Below, in pieces: positions 1 to 9,259 of a stretch of DNA of 64,000 nucleotides. The DNA is taken from positions 1 to 64,000 of the IMG/VR virus record IMGVR_UViG_3300009149_000012. One strand, given 5' to 3'. The DNA is from a virus. A program made the translations under genes and the position numbers. The first letter of the stretch is position 1, and the number at the start of each line of letters is the position of its first letter. Under the pieces are notes generated by a model that saw only the letters and a program-made list of their open reading frames with translations, had not been told where the DNA came from and searched no databases.

Positions 1-875
1 AGGCCCAACGTTTGGGTGGGCATCAAGATCCCAGACCGAACCAGAACGCCATCATAGTAGACGGGCTTGTCGACATAGGTCGTGATGTCGCCCGAGTGAA
101 ACTTGAGCCGACCCGTGTCGAGCGCCCACTCAACCGAGCCAGCGGGAGGGTCAGGGGAGAAGGCGCCCTCGTTGGGAACCTCAGTTGAAACAAGGTATTC
201 CCGGTACCCAATTCGAAGCCGGGGGTTTTGCAGCGTGGCTGGAATCGGGTTGAGCGCCAACGAGTTGTTGCCGATGGTCCCCAGATTGCCGTTGGATTCG
301 CTGAACGTAAAGAATGTCTGCTGTTGGAACCAGACCGTTTGGCCCACGAAGCTCCCGGCAAGATCGACGGGTGACCAATTGAGGTTGCCGGTCGCCATCG
401 AGATCTCAACCTGACCAGTGAGCAACGCTGGGTTGAAGTCCAAGTCCGTGAGGACGACGGAGGCTATGAACGTCGTCGAGGCAATCGAGACCCGAAGCGG
501 GAACGCTGCCAAGTCCGCTGACAGCGGTTTTGAAACAGAGATCCGGTTCGTGTTCGAATCCGTTGCGAGAACGCCCGCCTCTGTGGGAGACGACCCGGGC
601 AAGAGCTTGAACCGCTGGTCTTGGCCCCCGTAGTCGAATCGGATGACGACTTCGTTCTTGGTCCACCCGAAAAAGGTGTCGATCAGACTCCCGCTAACTC
701 GGTCGTCCTCTACCAACACCATGAACTCGACCCGGGGGTTGCCCGAAGCCGGGTCGAAATGAGCGTCGTAGGTGACCTGGTTGTAGACGTAGTTGTTCGG
801 CGTCGCCGTGAACGGCGAATTTGCTGAACCTACCCTCGGTGGCTCCAGGACGTAGCCTTCGAATTCCAATCCCAT
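1..875 (-). CDS. virion/baseplate-region protein, 3' end beyond window
   Basis: An open frame of about 291 codons runs off the left edge, so the C-terminus is missing. I start it at the ATG at 875, where the protein begins MGLEFEGYVLEPP; a GTGGA about six bases upstream may serve as a weak ribosome site. The sequence is rich in beta-strand-type residues (many V, T, S, F, G) and has no catalytic motif that I recognise. It lies last in the minus-strand run behind the spike and hub genes, so a structural role in the baseplate or a fiber is likely by position only. I do not recognise the family. Confidence 0.7.
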   Translation of the reverse strand, partial: MGLEFEGYVLEPPRVGSANSPFTATPNNYVYNQVTYDAHFDPASGNPRVEFMVLVEDDRVSGSLIDTFFGWTKNEVVIRFDYGGQDQRFKLLPGSSPTEAGVLATDSNTNRISVSKPLSADLAAFPLRVSIASTTFIASVVLTDLDFNPALLTGQVEISMATGNLNWSPVDLAGSFVGQTVWFQQQTFFTFSESNGNLGTIGNNSLALNPIPATLQNPRLRIGYREYLVSTEVPNEGAFSPDPPAGSVEWALDTGRLKFHSGDITTYVDKPVYYDGVLVRSGILMPTQTLG

Positions 876-951
876 GTCGTATCCACATTTTCATTAGATG
901 ATTGGCGACTACCTGGTGTAAACATCCCTAATTGCTCAGTGCGCTGAGACA
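876..951. other. intergenic spacer with 12-bp direct repeat and small hairpin
   Basis: CATTAGATGATT occurs at 892-903 and again at 950-961, where the second copy covers the stop of the neighbouring gene. Between them CTCAG/CTGAG (935-939 and 944-948) can form a 5-bp stem with a 4-base loop. There is no T-run, so this is not a convincing terminator. Confidence 0.35.
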
Positions 952-1521
952 TTAGATGATTCCGCCTGATCCTAGCCCACTCGACCCAGAGGTGGAAGCG
1001 GATCCGACGATTGGCATTGGCAATGTCAGTGCAGCGAAGGTCTTGCTCAAAGCAAGCCCAATCGCCGTCGCAAACTTCACAGGACCACTCCCAACCATCC
1101 CCACCATCGAGAACCCTTGAACCATGGGTACGCTAGCCGGGGGAGCAAAGAATCTAGCGACAGCAGATCCAGTCCCAACGGAAGGATGCGTGGTCAGAAT
1201 GAGGCCTTGAACGAAAGCAGCCACCAGTCCATTGGCAAGCCCTAACTGAAAGAGGGGACCGAGAGGCCCAAGCTGCGCTGTAGCAGCCATGGATTCGATC
1301 AGGAAACCGTACAGAGCGGGTTGAGGCACGACAAGAGGAAGGCTACCAACGCCCACCCCAGCGGTGCCCACATCCACCGTGGCGACCCGGATAGTGGGGG
1401 TCCACAAGCTCAAACCGGTCCCGATGCCCGTGGCAAGTTGCGGCATTCCTGTCCCAATGTTCCCGGTTGAAGCTAGATTCGGGATGAGGACAGATGCCGA
1501 GCCAGGACCCGTGATCGGCAT
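952..1521 (-). CDS. small Gly/Pro-rich virion protein next to the spike (candidate spike-tip/PAAR-like)
   Basis: This 189-residue protein starts MPITGPGSASVLIPN. Its ATG shares one base with the stop of the spike gene (TGATG), so translation is probably coupled. It consists of short hydrophobic strands separated by Gly, Pro and Ser (for example GTGMPQLATGIGTG and LGPLGPLFQLG), with few charged residues and a glycine-rich end. In contractile tails the gene beside the central spike often encodes the spike-tip protein. Position and composition fit that, but I see no clear PAAR motif and no conserved His/Cys metal site. It could equally be another baseplate component. Confidence 0.6.
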   Translation of the reverse strand: MPITGPGSASVLIPNLASTGNIGTGMPQLATGIGTGLSLWTPTIRVATVDVGTAGVGVGSLPLVVPQPALYGFLIESMAATAQLGPLGPLFQLGLANGLVAAFVQGLILTTHPSVGTGSAVARFFAPPASVPMVQGFSMVGMVGSGPVKFATAIGLALSKTFAALTLPMPIVGSASTSGSSGLGSGGII

Positions 1522-3728
1522 CAAATGCTCCTCACGATGACGCCACCCTGAAGAGGATTGCCCGTGGTCCAATCCAAGCTCGGACCTGGAGTCATTGGGT
1601 AGCCCCGGGACACGCCGTAGACCGCTGCGGGCCCGCCAAGCAGGATCTGAGGTGCCACTGCCGAAACAGCAACCGCCGCCGCCAGGTTGACCGCCAAGCT
1701 CGCAGCGATGCTCACGGCTCCCGCACCGGCTGCCACACTCACGGCTCCCGCCGCTGCATTGAGCGTGACAGCACCCGCCGCTGCGCTCATGGCGATGCCG
1801 CCGACGCCAACCGCCACGTTGAAAGCACCACCGGCACAGTTGAACGTCGTCACGCCGCCGAGCACCGTGGTGGAATATGCGCCCGCTGCAATGTTTTGCA
1901 GCAAACCACCCGCAAGAACGGTTGAGGACTTACCACCGGTCACGATCGTCTCAAGGACCGCCATGGCATGATGGTATTGGGACTTGCCCGACACCATCTT
2001 GTTGTCCTCACCACAGTTCAGTGCATGACCATTTATGGCGTTGACGACCTTCCGATCAACTTGCTCGGTCTTCAAACCCGAAACAATGCACGATTCGGAG
2101 CCGTTGACCGTGTTGATGTAGTTGCCCTGGCAGACCATCCCCATGTTGCCGTTGATGCTCTCACGGCGTACGAAGCCGTCGTCATCCGGGTTGCCTTCCC
2201 AAACTGACTCCGTCGAGGACCCATAGCTGACATGAACCGACTCACCGCTGGCGAAGTGGCCGAACTTGGCTCGAATCCCGCCATCGGCCACAAGATGGAC
2301 CGATGTGTTGCTTGGGCTCGTAGCTCCCAGCCGGACTTTGATGCCGCCGCCGCAGTTGATCTCGGCGCTGACATTCTTCTCACGAGTCGTTGCGTAGTTC
2401 TCGACTCGGCTTCCCGGGATGTTAGCGAAGAACTTCCCTTGCTTCGAAACGGCGACAGCGAACTCTTGGTCGCCCGCTGAGACGATCGGGTTGATCCGGA
2501 AGAGAAAGGCGCCGGCCGTCTGGTTGACCAAGCTGTCGTCGGTGGGAGACCGATCGACCGTGTTGAGCATGAACCGACCCGGCGTTTCTTGCTCGAAGTC
2601 CTTGAACATCTGTGGCTGAAGAGGGCGAGCGTACTGTCGCATCCCCATGAGCGAGTACGGGTCGTTACCCACGACAGTGCCATAGACCAACTCGATGTAC
2701 CGACGCCTGTTGCGTGCGCTCGCGCCGAAGCCATCGATCTCATCCAAAACGTTCGTCTGGAGATCCGACGTGTGCGAAAGCTCCATTCGGCTCTCAGTGA
2801 ACACCTCACTCCCAAGCCCGTTCTCCGATTCGAAGGAAACGCCCGGAAGATTCACCACATAGTGGGTTCGCTTGCCGTTGGCGTATGTCGTAGGCGGAAA
2901 GTCCACGGGGTTATTGATGAAGCCCGGCTGAGCCCACCCATCCTCATCCGCCCAGTTCTTGGTTGCCTTCGTGCTGTTGTCAGGCCCCGTGGATCGAAGC
3001 TCGTCGATGCCAAAGTAGCCGTCGTCCTCATCCTTGAAGAACTCGGTGACGTTGCCGTCGACATCGGTCTTGAACAGGTCCGGTGGGAAAAAGAAGGCGC
3101 TGCGCCGGATGGGACCGGAGATGTGTCGAAGGCCGCTTGCCGCCTCGACCCGGTGAATCGCTTGTGTAACAAGAGTGCGCTCGTTGTCACGAAGTTCGAT
3201 GAGATCCCCAGCCCGGTTGGAAATCAGAACGTCCTTGGTCAAAGCGAACTCGGCGCCGGCTGCGCTCATGCCGCCAACGTCGCCTGCCCGGAGCTTCAGC
3301 CTCTTGAGTCGGTAGGTCGGCCCAAAGAAGTCCTGGACGTCTTCCGCTTCCGCCGCCGCAACCTCATTGGGGTCGACCGGGGAGAATGGGTCGAATCGGA
3401 TGGCGGCTCGGTTGCCTTGGGGAATGTATCCGAGGATGACCGGCATCCACAACCGACGCTTGAGTTGCCGGTAGCCCAGCAAGACCAAGCTGTTGTTTTC
3501 AGGGATCCCACCCCAAAAGCTTCGAGGACCCATCTGAGCTTGGGTCAGGTCGACTTCGACGGCATCCTCACCACCACCCGTGATGATCTTGAGCGTCGCC
3601 TTCATGTTGACGTCGTCGACGTCGGTGATGAGCGCGACCTTGATCCCGTGGTCACCGATAGAAAACTGTTCACCCCGGGAGTGCCCAAGACCCGCTACGT
3701 ACCCGGGAGCATGTTTCCTACCGCCCAT
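1521..3728 (-). CDS. baseplate central spike protein (gp5/gpV/VgrG-like OB fold plus beta-helix)
   Basis: This 735-residue protein has the layout of a membrane-piercing spike. Residues about 25-110 look like an OB fold: a strand set (VALITDVDDVNMKATLKI), a compact turn region (RSFWGGIPENNSLVLLGY) and the closing WMPVILGYIPQG. The middle is a long beta-rich body. From about residue 600 there is a run of short Ala/Gly/Val repeats (AAGAVTLNAAAGAVSVAAGA and similar) typical of a trimeric beta-helix needle. It lies directly downstream of the hub gene (2-base gap) and upstream of the candidate tip. The exact family is not certain, but the spike role is well supported. Confidence 0.8.
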   Translation of the reverse strand: MGGRKHAPGYVAGLGHSRGEQFSIGDHGIKVALITDVDDVNMKATLKIITGGGEDAVEVDLTQAQMGPRSFWGGIPENNSLVLLGYRQLKRRLWMPVILGYIPQGNRAAIRFDPFSPVDPNEVAAAEAEDVQDFFGPTYRLKRLKLRAGDVGGMSAAGAEFALTKDVLISNRAGDLIELRDNERTLVTQAIHRVEAASGLRHISGPIRRSAFFFPPDLFKTDVDGNVTEFFKDEDDGYFGIDELRSTGPDNSTKATKNWADEDGWAQPGFINNPVDFPPTTYANGKRTHYVVNLPGVSFESENGLGSEVFTESRMELSHTSDLQTNVLDEIDGFGASARNRRRYIELVYGTVVGNDPYSLMGMRQYARPLQPQMFKDFEQETPGRFMLNTVDRSPTDDSLVNQTAGAFLFRINPIVSAGDQEFAVAVSKQGKFFANIPGSRVENYATTREKNVSAEINCGGGIKVRLGATSPSNTSVHLVADGGIRAKFGHFASGESVHVSYGSSTESVWEGNPDDDGFVRRESINGNMGMVCQGNYINTVNGSESCIVSGLKTEQVDRKVVNAINGHALNCGEDNKMVSGKSQYHHAMAVLETIVTGGKSSTVLAGGLLQNIAAGAYSTTVLGGVTTFNCAGGAFNVAVGVGGIAMSAAAGAVTLNAAAGAVSVAAGAGAVSIAASLAVNLAAAVAVSAVAPQILLGGPAAVYGVSRGYPMTPGPSLDWTTGNPLQGGVIVRSI

Positions 3729-3730
3729 AC

Positions 3731-6700
3731 TCAGACCTGTGCCCTCTTGTCGGCGATCTCTTTGTCGAGACGATCAAGGTTTTTCTGTGTCTCGTTGATC
3801 CGGTCATCCACGTTGCCTTGAGCTACGCCCCGGTTCTTCTCACCAATGAGCGTGTCAAGTTCCGCCTGAGTTTGCCTTCGCTGTTGGTTAAGGCGAGCTA
3901 GCTCGGACGTGGTTTTCGTTCGATTTACAGTTTCGTTCAAAGAGTTTCCAAACGCACTGTAAGCATCCTTGATGTCGCCCACTGCATTGGAGGCTACCAC
4001 GGCAGTGGCTCTTGGGTCACCCAATGCCGCTCGGTTCGAAGCCGAATATGGAGGCGCAAGCTCTGGGGACGAAGGAAGTGGATCCGCCAGGGCTTCCCCC
4101 TCGACGAAGACAGGACCCACAACCTCAGTTTTCCCTCCCCGGATCGCCTTCTCGTACTCGTAATGCGGTTCGTCGAGAGCGGAGTACAGCGTGAACATAA
4201 ACTGGTCTGCCCTGGCGATCGTTTCGTCGAGGCTTTTGGTAAGCAGGTTGGGGCTAACAGGCCTATTCTCCGCAAACGCTTGCTCGTAGGTGTAGCGGCG
4301 CTGCGCATCAACTTGACCGACAAGATCCTGACCGGTGATTGCTGATTGTGCTTCCAAACCAGCTTGGGTATCAGCATCAAGCCCAACCCCAGTGATGGGG
4401 TCGACGTCTTGACCGAACGCTCCGAAGAATGTCGAACCGCCACCGGCAGAGGATGGCAAGGCGCTCAAGTCCGACGACGCCTGCGTAATCGTCTTGACCT
4501 GATAGCCGACGTTCATGAACGCCAAGTCGCTTCGAGCCATGAGGCACGAACAATCACCACCCTCATCTTGAATGGACATTTCCTTGACGTGCATTTCCGC
4601 CAGGGTGAGCGCCCGGCTCAACTGCGAAGCCTCAGCACTTGCCGGAAGGTTCTGATCAGTTGGGGCGCCGATGATGGTCGACTGATTGTTGACGAAGTTG
4701 TTGCCCGGATCCAAGATGGTCGGAAGTCCGGTGTCGGGGTGAATGATTGCTGCCGTCTCGGTGTCATCCGGGGTTAGGTTCGCCACCGCCCATGCTGGGT
4801 TGGGGTACGGAGACGTGATGGTCGTCAACCCTGCCGACTGCGACCGCAGAATGCTCAAGAGGTTGCCCGAGAGCGCAAGCTGTGTGTCGATATTGGCTGC
4901 CGTGAACTTCCCATCTTCGATAGGAATAAGCATTCCATCCCGTAGTGAGATCCCACGTCCGTAGCGGAAGTGGCCGACGACTTCGAAGCCCCGCTCGTCC
5001 GAGACCGGCTGGATCAAAGCTGATCCGTGCTGGCTCTTGGCAATGGAGATGAGGGTGTCGTCCTTGTAGGCCAAAAGACGCTTGCGAGGAAGTAGGAGCG
5101 TTTCCAGGATCTTGCCGGACGCGTCGTGGGCGTAAGTGTAAACGCCCGCCGAGTTGAGTCCGTAGGAGTAGCGGTTGATGATGTACTTTTCTCGCAGATC
5201 GTCCGAGAAGTTGTGAACGTACCGCTCATCCATCTCAGCGATCTGCTGTTTACCCGCCGATTCGATGGCCCCTTGTTGTTTCTTCCGCTTGTCGAGTTGC
5301 TTTTCCAAACCGGCTGGATTCCGACCCGCCACGCCTTGGAGTGCTTCTGGCGACGGTGTAAAGGGGCGAGTGTAGACCAAAGCCACATTCGGGTAGCCCA
5401 TGACCCGGCCCGTCTTGGGGTGCCGAAGCACGAGAGGGGCGTAGGGCGACTCGTTGTTGATCACCAAGTCGGGGGAAGCCGATGGGATCGTTGCCGCTCG
5501 CCCAACGTCGAGGCGGAAGGATGCGTTATTTGCCAGGTCTCTCGACGTGAACAGCCCTTCGTCAACCGCATCCTCACCGGAAGTGCCCACGTTGACCGCT
5601 GAGGAGCCCTTGTAGCTCGCCATCCGAAGCTTACCGATCCCTTGAGGGGCGATATACTTCTGGCGCTTCGCCGTGAGCGTAAGGGTCGTGGTTGCTCGCC
5701 CACCCATTTGGATGTTGTGCGAGATGCCTTGGATGTACCACATCTGGTCCTTGCTCCCGATGTAGATCGGGAAGCCAAGCCGAAGCTCTGGGCGGCAAGG
5801 AATCGTGACGTTGCACCTATGGCGTTTCGAATTGATGCGGTCGAGATGGTCCATCCCGACGTAGAACATGAGTTGGGTCGAACCGAGAAACTCGCTTGAC
5901 AGTGTTTGGGGTCGCCAGCCGTACTTTCGGAGCAGATGGTAGTCGGTGACCGAAGTGAACGGCGTGCATTCCTCTGGCATGCCGTAGTCGACGTTGCCTC
6001 CGAACGCACCTTGAATGGTCAACTGGGTAACCACCTCAGCTTCAGACTCCGAGAAGTCCCAGTCAATGACGTCGATGTCCTGGATCCACGAGACAGGCTT
6101 GTTCGCGAGCACGTCCATATTGAAGAACGGAGGCTTAAAGACGATGTCCCCGGTCACATCCATGAAGAATTCGAAGCCGATCGCTTCTTTCGCCGAGTTT
6201 GCAAGCTCTAGCTTCGTTTGGTACTCGCTCTGCCAGAAGTTGACCTGACCCGCCTGACTGAATTGTGTGCGGAAGGCCGTTACATTCGGGTCCGTGGGGT
6301 CATATACCTGTTGACCACCGTACTTGCCGCCGTTGGCCTTACGGACGGCGCTAGACGCAAAGGGCTGCCCGCTTCGAACCCGGCTGTGCTTGCGGAAAAT
6401 CTCATAAAGCGTGTCGCCCCGTACCGCTTTACCATGGCTGCCATACAGCAAGAGGTTGGACCGCATCCGCTTGAAACGTTGCTCCCAGTAAATCATGATG
6501 TCGGTCAGAGCCACATTGAAGGTCGCTTTTTGCTGGGCTTCCTTGTAGAGGCTCACGAGCGACCCACTCCCGACCACGATGTCCCCGAAGCTCACCTGAG
6601 CAAGTGTCCAGATGATGTCGTAGGGGTTCATCCCGAAGAACACGTTGCCGAAGATGCTTCGACCTTGCTGGCCGGTTGCCTGCGTGAACGCCGGGTTGAT

Positions 6701-7147
6701 GTTCATGCGGCACAGTTCCCACCACTTGAGGATGTCCTCGCAGTTGATGTTCACCGTGTGCTCACCACCCGAGTAGCTGTCCCCCACCTCGGTGACGAGT
6801 CCCCAAAAGATCGGGTAATACTGCGGAAGCCCTTCCATGAGGAAGTAGCCCTTCGCATAGATCTCGATCTCCATCATGGGGGTGACGATGGGATTGCCGT
6901 CGAAGTAGAACTCATCGACCGTGTGCCGGGGGACAGACATCGAGATGCTTGCCGAACCGGGAGCATTCTCGACGTTCAGATCGACGGAGACGCTCGTGAT
7001 GTAGCGGTTGAAGTCAAACCGACGCTGGCAGTTTGGGCAGCCCAGAACGTCGGTCTCGCCGTTGATGTACACGAGCGCGTCGGGCCCGTGCATGACGGTG
7101 GGGCGCTGGCCTGGGTTCCAGGTGCCTTGGAAGGGGCTGCGAGCCAT
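3731..7147 (-). CDS. baseplate hub protein (gp27/gpD-like)
   Basis: At 1,138 residues this is much longer than T4 gp27 or P2 gpD. Residues about 30-140 match the first hub barrel pattern: ITSVSVDLNVENAPGSASIS, then IEIYAKGYF, then IFWGLVTEVGDSYSGGEH and INCEDILKWWE. A CPNC pair at residues 37 and 40 may bind a metal. The middle carries further strand-rich parts with LRLGFPIYIGSKD and a Tyr-rich region. The last ~80 residues are charged and helical (RLNQQRRQTQAELDTLIGEK), probably a coiled coil. It overlaps the next upstream gene's stop by one base and feeds straight into the spike gene, the usual hub-spike order. Confidence 0.82.
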   Translation of the reverse strand: MARSPFQGTWNPGQRPTVMHGPDALVYINGETDVLGCPNCQRRFDFNRYITSVSVDLNVENAPGSASISMSVPRHTVDEFYFDGNPIVTPMMEIEIYAKGYFLMEGLPQYYPIFWGLVTEVGDSYSGGEHTVNINCEDILKWWELCRMNINPAFTQATGQQGRSIFGNVFFGMNPYDIIWTLAQVSFGDIVVGSGSLVSLYKEAQQKATFNVALTDIMIYWEQRFKRMRSNLLLYGSHGKAVRGDTLYEIFRKHSRVRSGQPFASSAVRKANGGKYGGQQVYDPTDPNVTAFRTQFSQAGQVNFWQSEYQTKLELANSAKEAIGFEFFMDVTGDIVFKPPFFNMDVLANKPVSWIQDIDVIDWDFSESEAEVVTQLTIQGAFGGNVDYGMPEECTPFTSVTDYHLLRKYGWRPQTLSSEFLGSTQLMFYVGMDHLDRINSKRHRCNVTIPCRPELRLGFPIYIGSKDQMWYIQGISHNIQMGGRATTTLTLTAKRQKYIAPQGIGKLRMASYKGSSAVNVGTSGEDAVDEGLFTSRDLANNASFRLDVGRAATIPSASPDLVINNESPYAPLVLRHPKTGRVMGYPNVALVYTRPFTPSPEALQGVAGRNPAGLEKQLDKRKKQQGAIESAGKQQIAEMDERYVHNFSDDLREKYIINRYSYGLNSAGVYTYAHDASGKILETLLLPRKRLLAYKDDTLISIAKSQHGSALIQPVSDERGFEVVGHFRYGRGISLRDGMLIPIEDGKFTAANIDTQLALSGNLLSILRSQSAGLTTITSPYPNPAWAVANLTPDDTETAAIIHPDTGLPTILDPGNNFVNNQSTIIGAPTDQNLPASAEASQLSRALTLAEMHVKEMSIQDEGGDCSCLMARSDLAFMNVGYQVKTITQASSDLSALPSSAGGGSTFFGAFGQDVDPITGVGLDADTQAGLEAQSAITGQDLVGQVDAQRRYTYEQAFAENRPVSPNLLTKSLDETIARADQFMFTLYSALDEPHYEYEKAIRGGKTEVVGPVFVEGEALADPLPSSPELAPPYSASNRAALGDPRATAVVASNAVGDIKDAYSAFGNSLNETVNRTKTTSELARLNQQRRQTQAELDTLIGEKNRGVAQGNVDDRINETQKNLDRLDKEIADKRAQV

Positions 7148-9249
7148 TAGAGGTTGAACCCCCCGATTCCGGTTCCGGCTGTGAGGCCACCTTCACGAGC
7201 GGGGGCAACGGTTGCTGGCGCTGGCGGCGTCACTGCCGGCACGGACTTTCCACCCTTGGGTGTTGGGACTGTTCCCGGCTTTGGCCCCCTGGAAGCGGCT
7301 CGGCGTCCGGAAGGTGTCTTTGAGGCTGAAAGAGCCGCTTCATCTGCTGTGGCGACTTCGAGCATCCCCCGAGCTTGACGTGCGGTGGGGCTGTCCGGAT
7401 CTATCGGGTTATTTGTGGGCGGCGCGAAGGGGGCTGCCGGAAGCTCGTTCGGGTTTGCACCCACGAGGTACTTCGAGTTGTAGTTCATCCCTGGGTCAGC
7501 GACTCGATCAAGCACGAACGACGCTCGCACCGTGAAACTGAAGTTGTATTCCAGCGTGAACGGAGCCGTGTCCGTCTCGGTGATGCTGAAGCTGTCGAAC
7601 GAGCCAAAGTAGATGATGTTGTCGTAATAGATCCAAATGGACCCCACAGCCGAAAGGTTCTGGTACTTCTGGCTAGTCGAGAAGCTCTCAAATTCGAGCC
7701 ACAAGCCACCGTTGTTCCGATACAGAAGCCACAAGGACATGAAGTTCTGGTAGCTCTGCGAGAAGTTGCGAATCGTTCGGCTCAAGCCGGGCCCACCAAG
7801 CCCGGTCGTCTCCGTGTAGCCCAGGTTCGCTACGCTCGCATTGTACTGAGGACCACCGTACTTGTCGACAGCATAGAAGCCTGCAATCTTGCCGCTCGCC
7901 TCGATCTTGCCTTGGTTGTCACCCCAATGCTCGACGATGGGCCCGTAGCGACCGTAGTTTCCATCGGCAACGATCTTCTCATCTGAGACCGAAAACTTCT
8001 GTGGCGCGATGAGCATCCGGAGGGGCGGCGTGTTTTTCATCCGCTCAAGCTCGGCTCGCGTCTTTTTGATCATCTGGGTTTGAGCCGCAGTGAACATGGA
8101 AGCGATCTGCTTGCCGGACAGAATCCCCGTGTCTGCTAGGCTGTTCTGGAGACTCCGGATGTAGTTGGCTTCGGCGCTGCCATCCTGCCAGTTGGATGTG
8201 CCATCCTCCTCAGCTTGGTTGCAGGGAAGCGCGTCGGTCGGGTTAGAGCCGGCTCCAGAGTATGCCCCTTCCTCACTGCGCTTTTGGGCAGCTTGGATCT
8301 TCGCTGTCACGCCAAAGGGCGGTAATCCAGCTACGGCTGCTCCCAAATCCTCCAACCCAATATAGCCTTTAGCATACGAGTTTTTGCCACAAACAACACC
8401 GCCAATCTTGCCGCCTGTAGCCAATTTCGAGTGCAACCCATCTGCGCCACAGTTCTGGTCATATGCCCTCGCATTGAGAGCACGCTCACCAGGTTTCAGG
8501 TCTTTGAAGTCATCTGGGTTCGCGTCCATGTATCCTTGCGATGCGTATAGGATCCCCTCTGGGTTGCCTCGAACATATCCGAAATGCCCTACGTACAGGT
8601 CTTGCTTGCCTTTACCTCGAACCCGAGACTTTTTGAGAAACTGTTCCCAGTAGGGTAGCTGTTCCTCCCCAGAAAGGTCTTGGAAATTGTACCAGTCGTC
8701 TTCGCTCACACAGGCGATGTGGGCGACGGACTTGATGAGCATCCCAAGTCCTCGTGCCACAATCCGATTCGGGTCGTTAGCAGGACCGGCTGCCTCATAG
8801 GGATTGAACTGCGATTCATTGTAGAAAATCGCCGCCATAGCATCGGGCTCGACCCCAAGCCGTTCACACATCTCGACCCAACGAAGCCAGAAGTCGTCAG
8901 ACAAGTCCGTCCATTTGAAGTTTTCCTTGTCGAGTTGCTTCTCATGGCTCCGATTGCCCGTAGTGATGTCTGTGAAATTTGCACCAACAATTGCAGCCAC
9001 ACTGTTCGACCGGTCGAGAAGCCGGCCGGTGACATTGGACGAAGGGGGAAGAATCCCCACAACGAACTTCTTTACCTCTTGCCCACCTCGAAGCACGGCG
9101 GGGGACACCGGCACAAAGTCCTCCCCAATTGGGTCGTCTTCCAAGAGGAAGGCGTCCGATCCGCCCAGAATAGAATAGACGCTTGGCTCGTAGTAATCCG
9201 CCGTGGCGTCAATTTGCTGGTAGATGCGATCGAATTTGGGATCTGTCAT
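7147..9249 (-). CDS. baseplate protein with lytic transglycosylase (SLT-type) domain
   Basis: In this 700-residue protein, residues about 115-240 look like a soluble lytic transglycosylase: WVEMCERLGVEPDAMAAIFYNESQFNPYEA contains the helix-Glu-Ser feature, with E145-S146 as the likely catalytic glutamate and its neighbour, followed by ARGLGMLIKS. This would cleave the peptidoglycan glycan chain during injection. Residues about 390-570 form a second domain (FSQSYQNFMSLWLLYRNN, WIYYDNIIYFGSFDSF, FTLEYNFSFTV) that resembles the body of the protein encoded at 9260-10252. The C-terminus is Pro/Ala/Gly-rich and likely flexible. Gene order (tape measure, this pair, hub, spike) supports a baseplate location. 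Confidence 0.8.
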   Translation of the reverse strand: MTDPKFDRIYQQIDATADYYEPSVYSILGGSDAFLLEDDPIGEDFVPVSPAVLRGGQEVKKFVVGILPPSSNVTGRLLDRSNSVAAIVGANFTDITTGNRSHEKQLDKENFKWTDLSDDFWLRWVEMCERLGVEPDAMAAIFYNESQFNPYEAAGPANDPNRIVARGLGMLIKSVAHIACVSEDDWYNFQDLSGEEQLPYWEQFLKKSRVRGKGKQDLYVGHFGYVRGNPEGILYASQGYMDANPDDFKDLKPGERALNARAYDQNCGADGLHSKLATGGKIGGVVCGKNSYAKGYIGLEDLGAAVAGLPPFGVTAKIQAAQKRSEEGAYSGAGSNPTDALPCNQAEEDGTSNWQDGSAEANYIRSLQNSLADTGILSGKQIASMFTAAQTQMIKKTRAELERMKNTPPLRMLIAPQKFSVSDEKIVADGNYGRYGPIVEHWGDNQGKIEASGKIAGFYAVDKYGGPQYNASVANLGYTETTGLGGPGLSRTIRNFSQSYQNFMSLWLLYRNNGGLWLEFESFSTSQKYQNLSAVGSIWIYYDNIIYFGSFDSFSITETDTAPFTLEYNFSFTVRASFVLDRVADPGMNYNSKYLVGANPNELPAAPFAPPTNNPIDPDSPTARQARGMLEVATADEAALSASKTPSGRRAASRGPKPGTVPTPKGGKSVPAVTPPAPATVAPAREGGLTAGTGIGGFNL

Positions 9250-9259
9250 GATCGAACCC

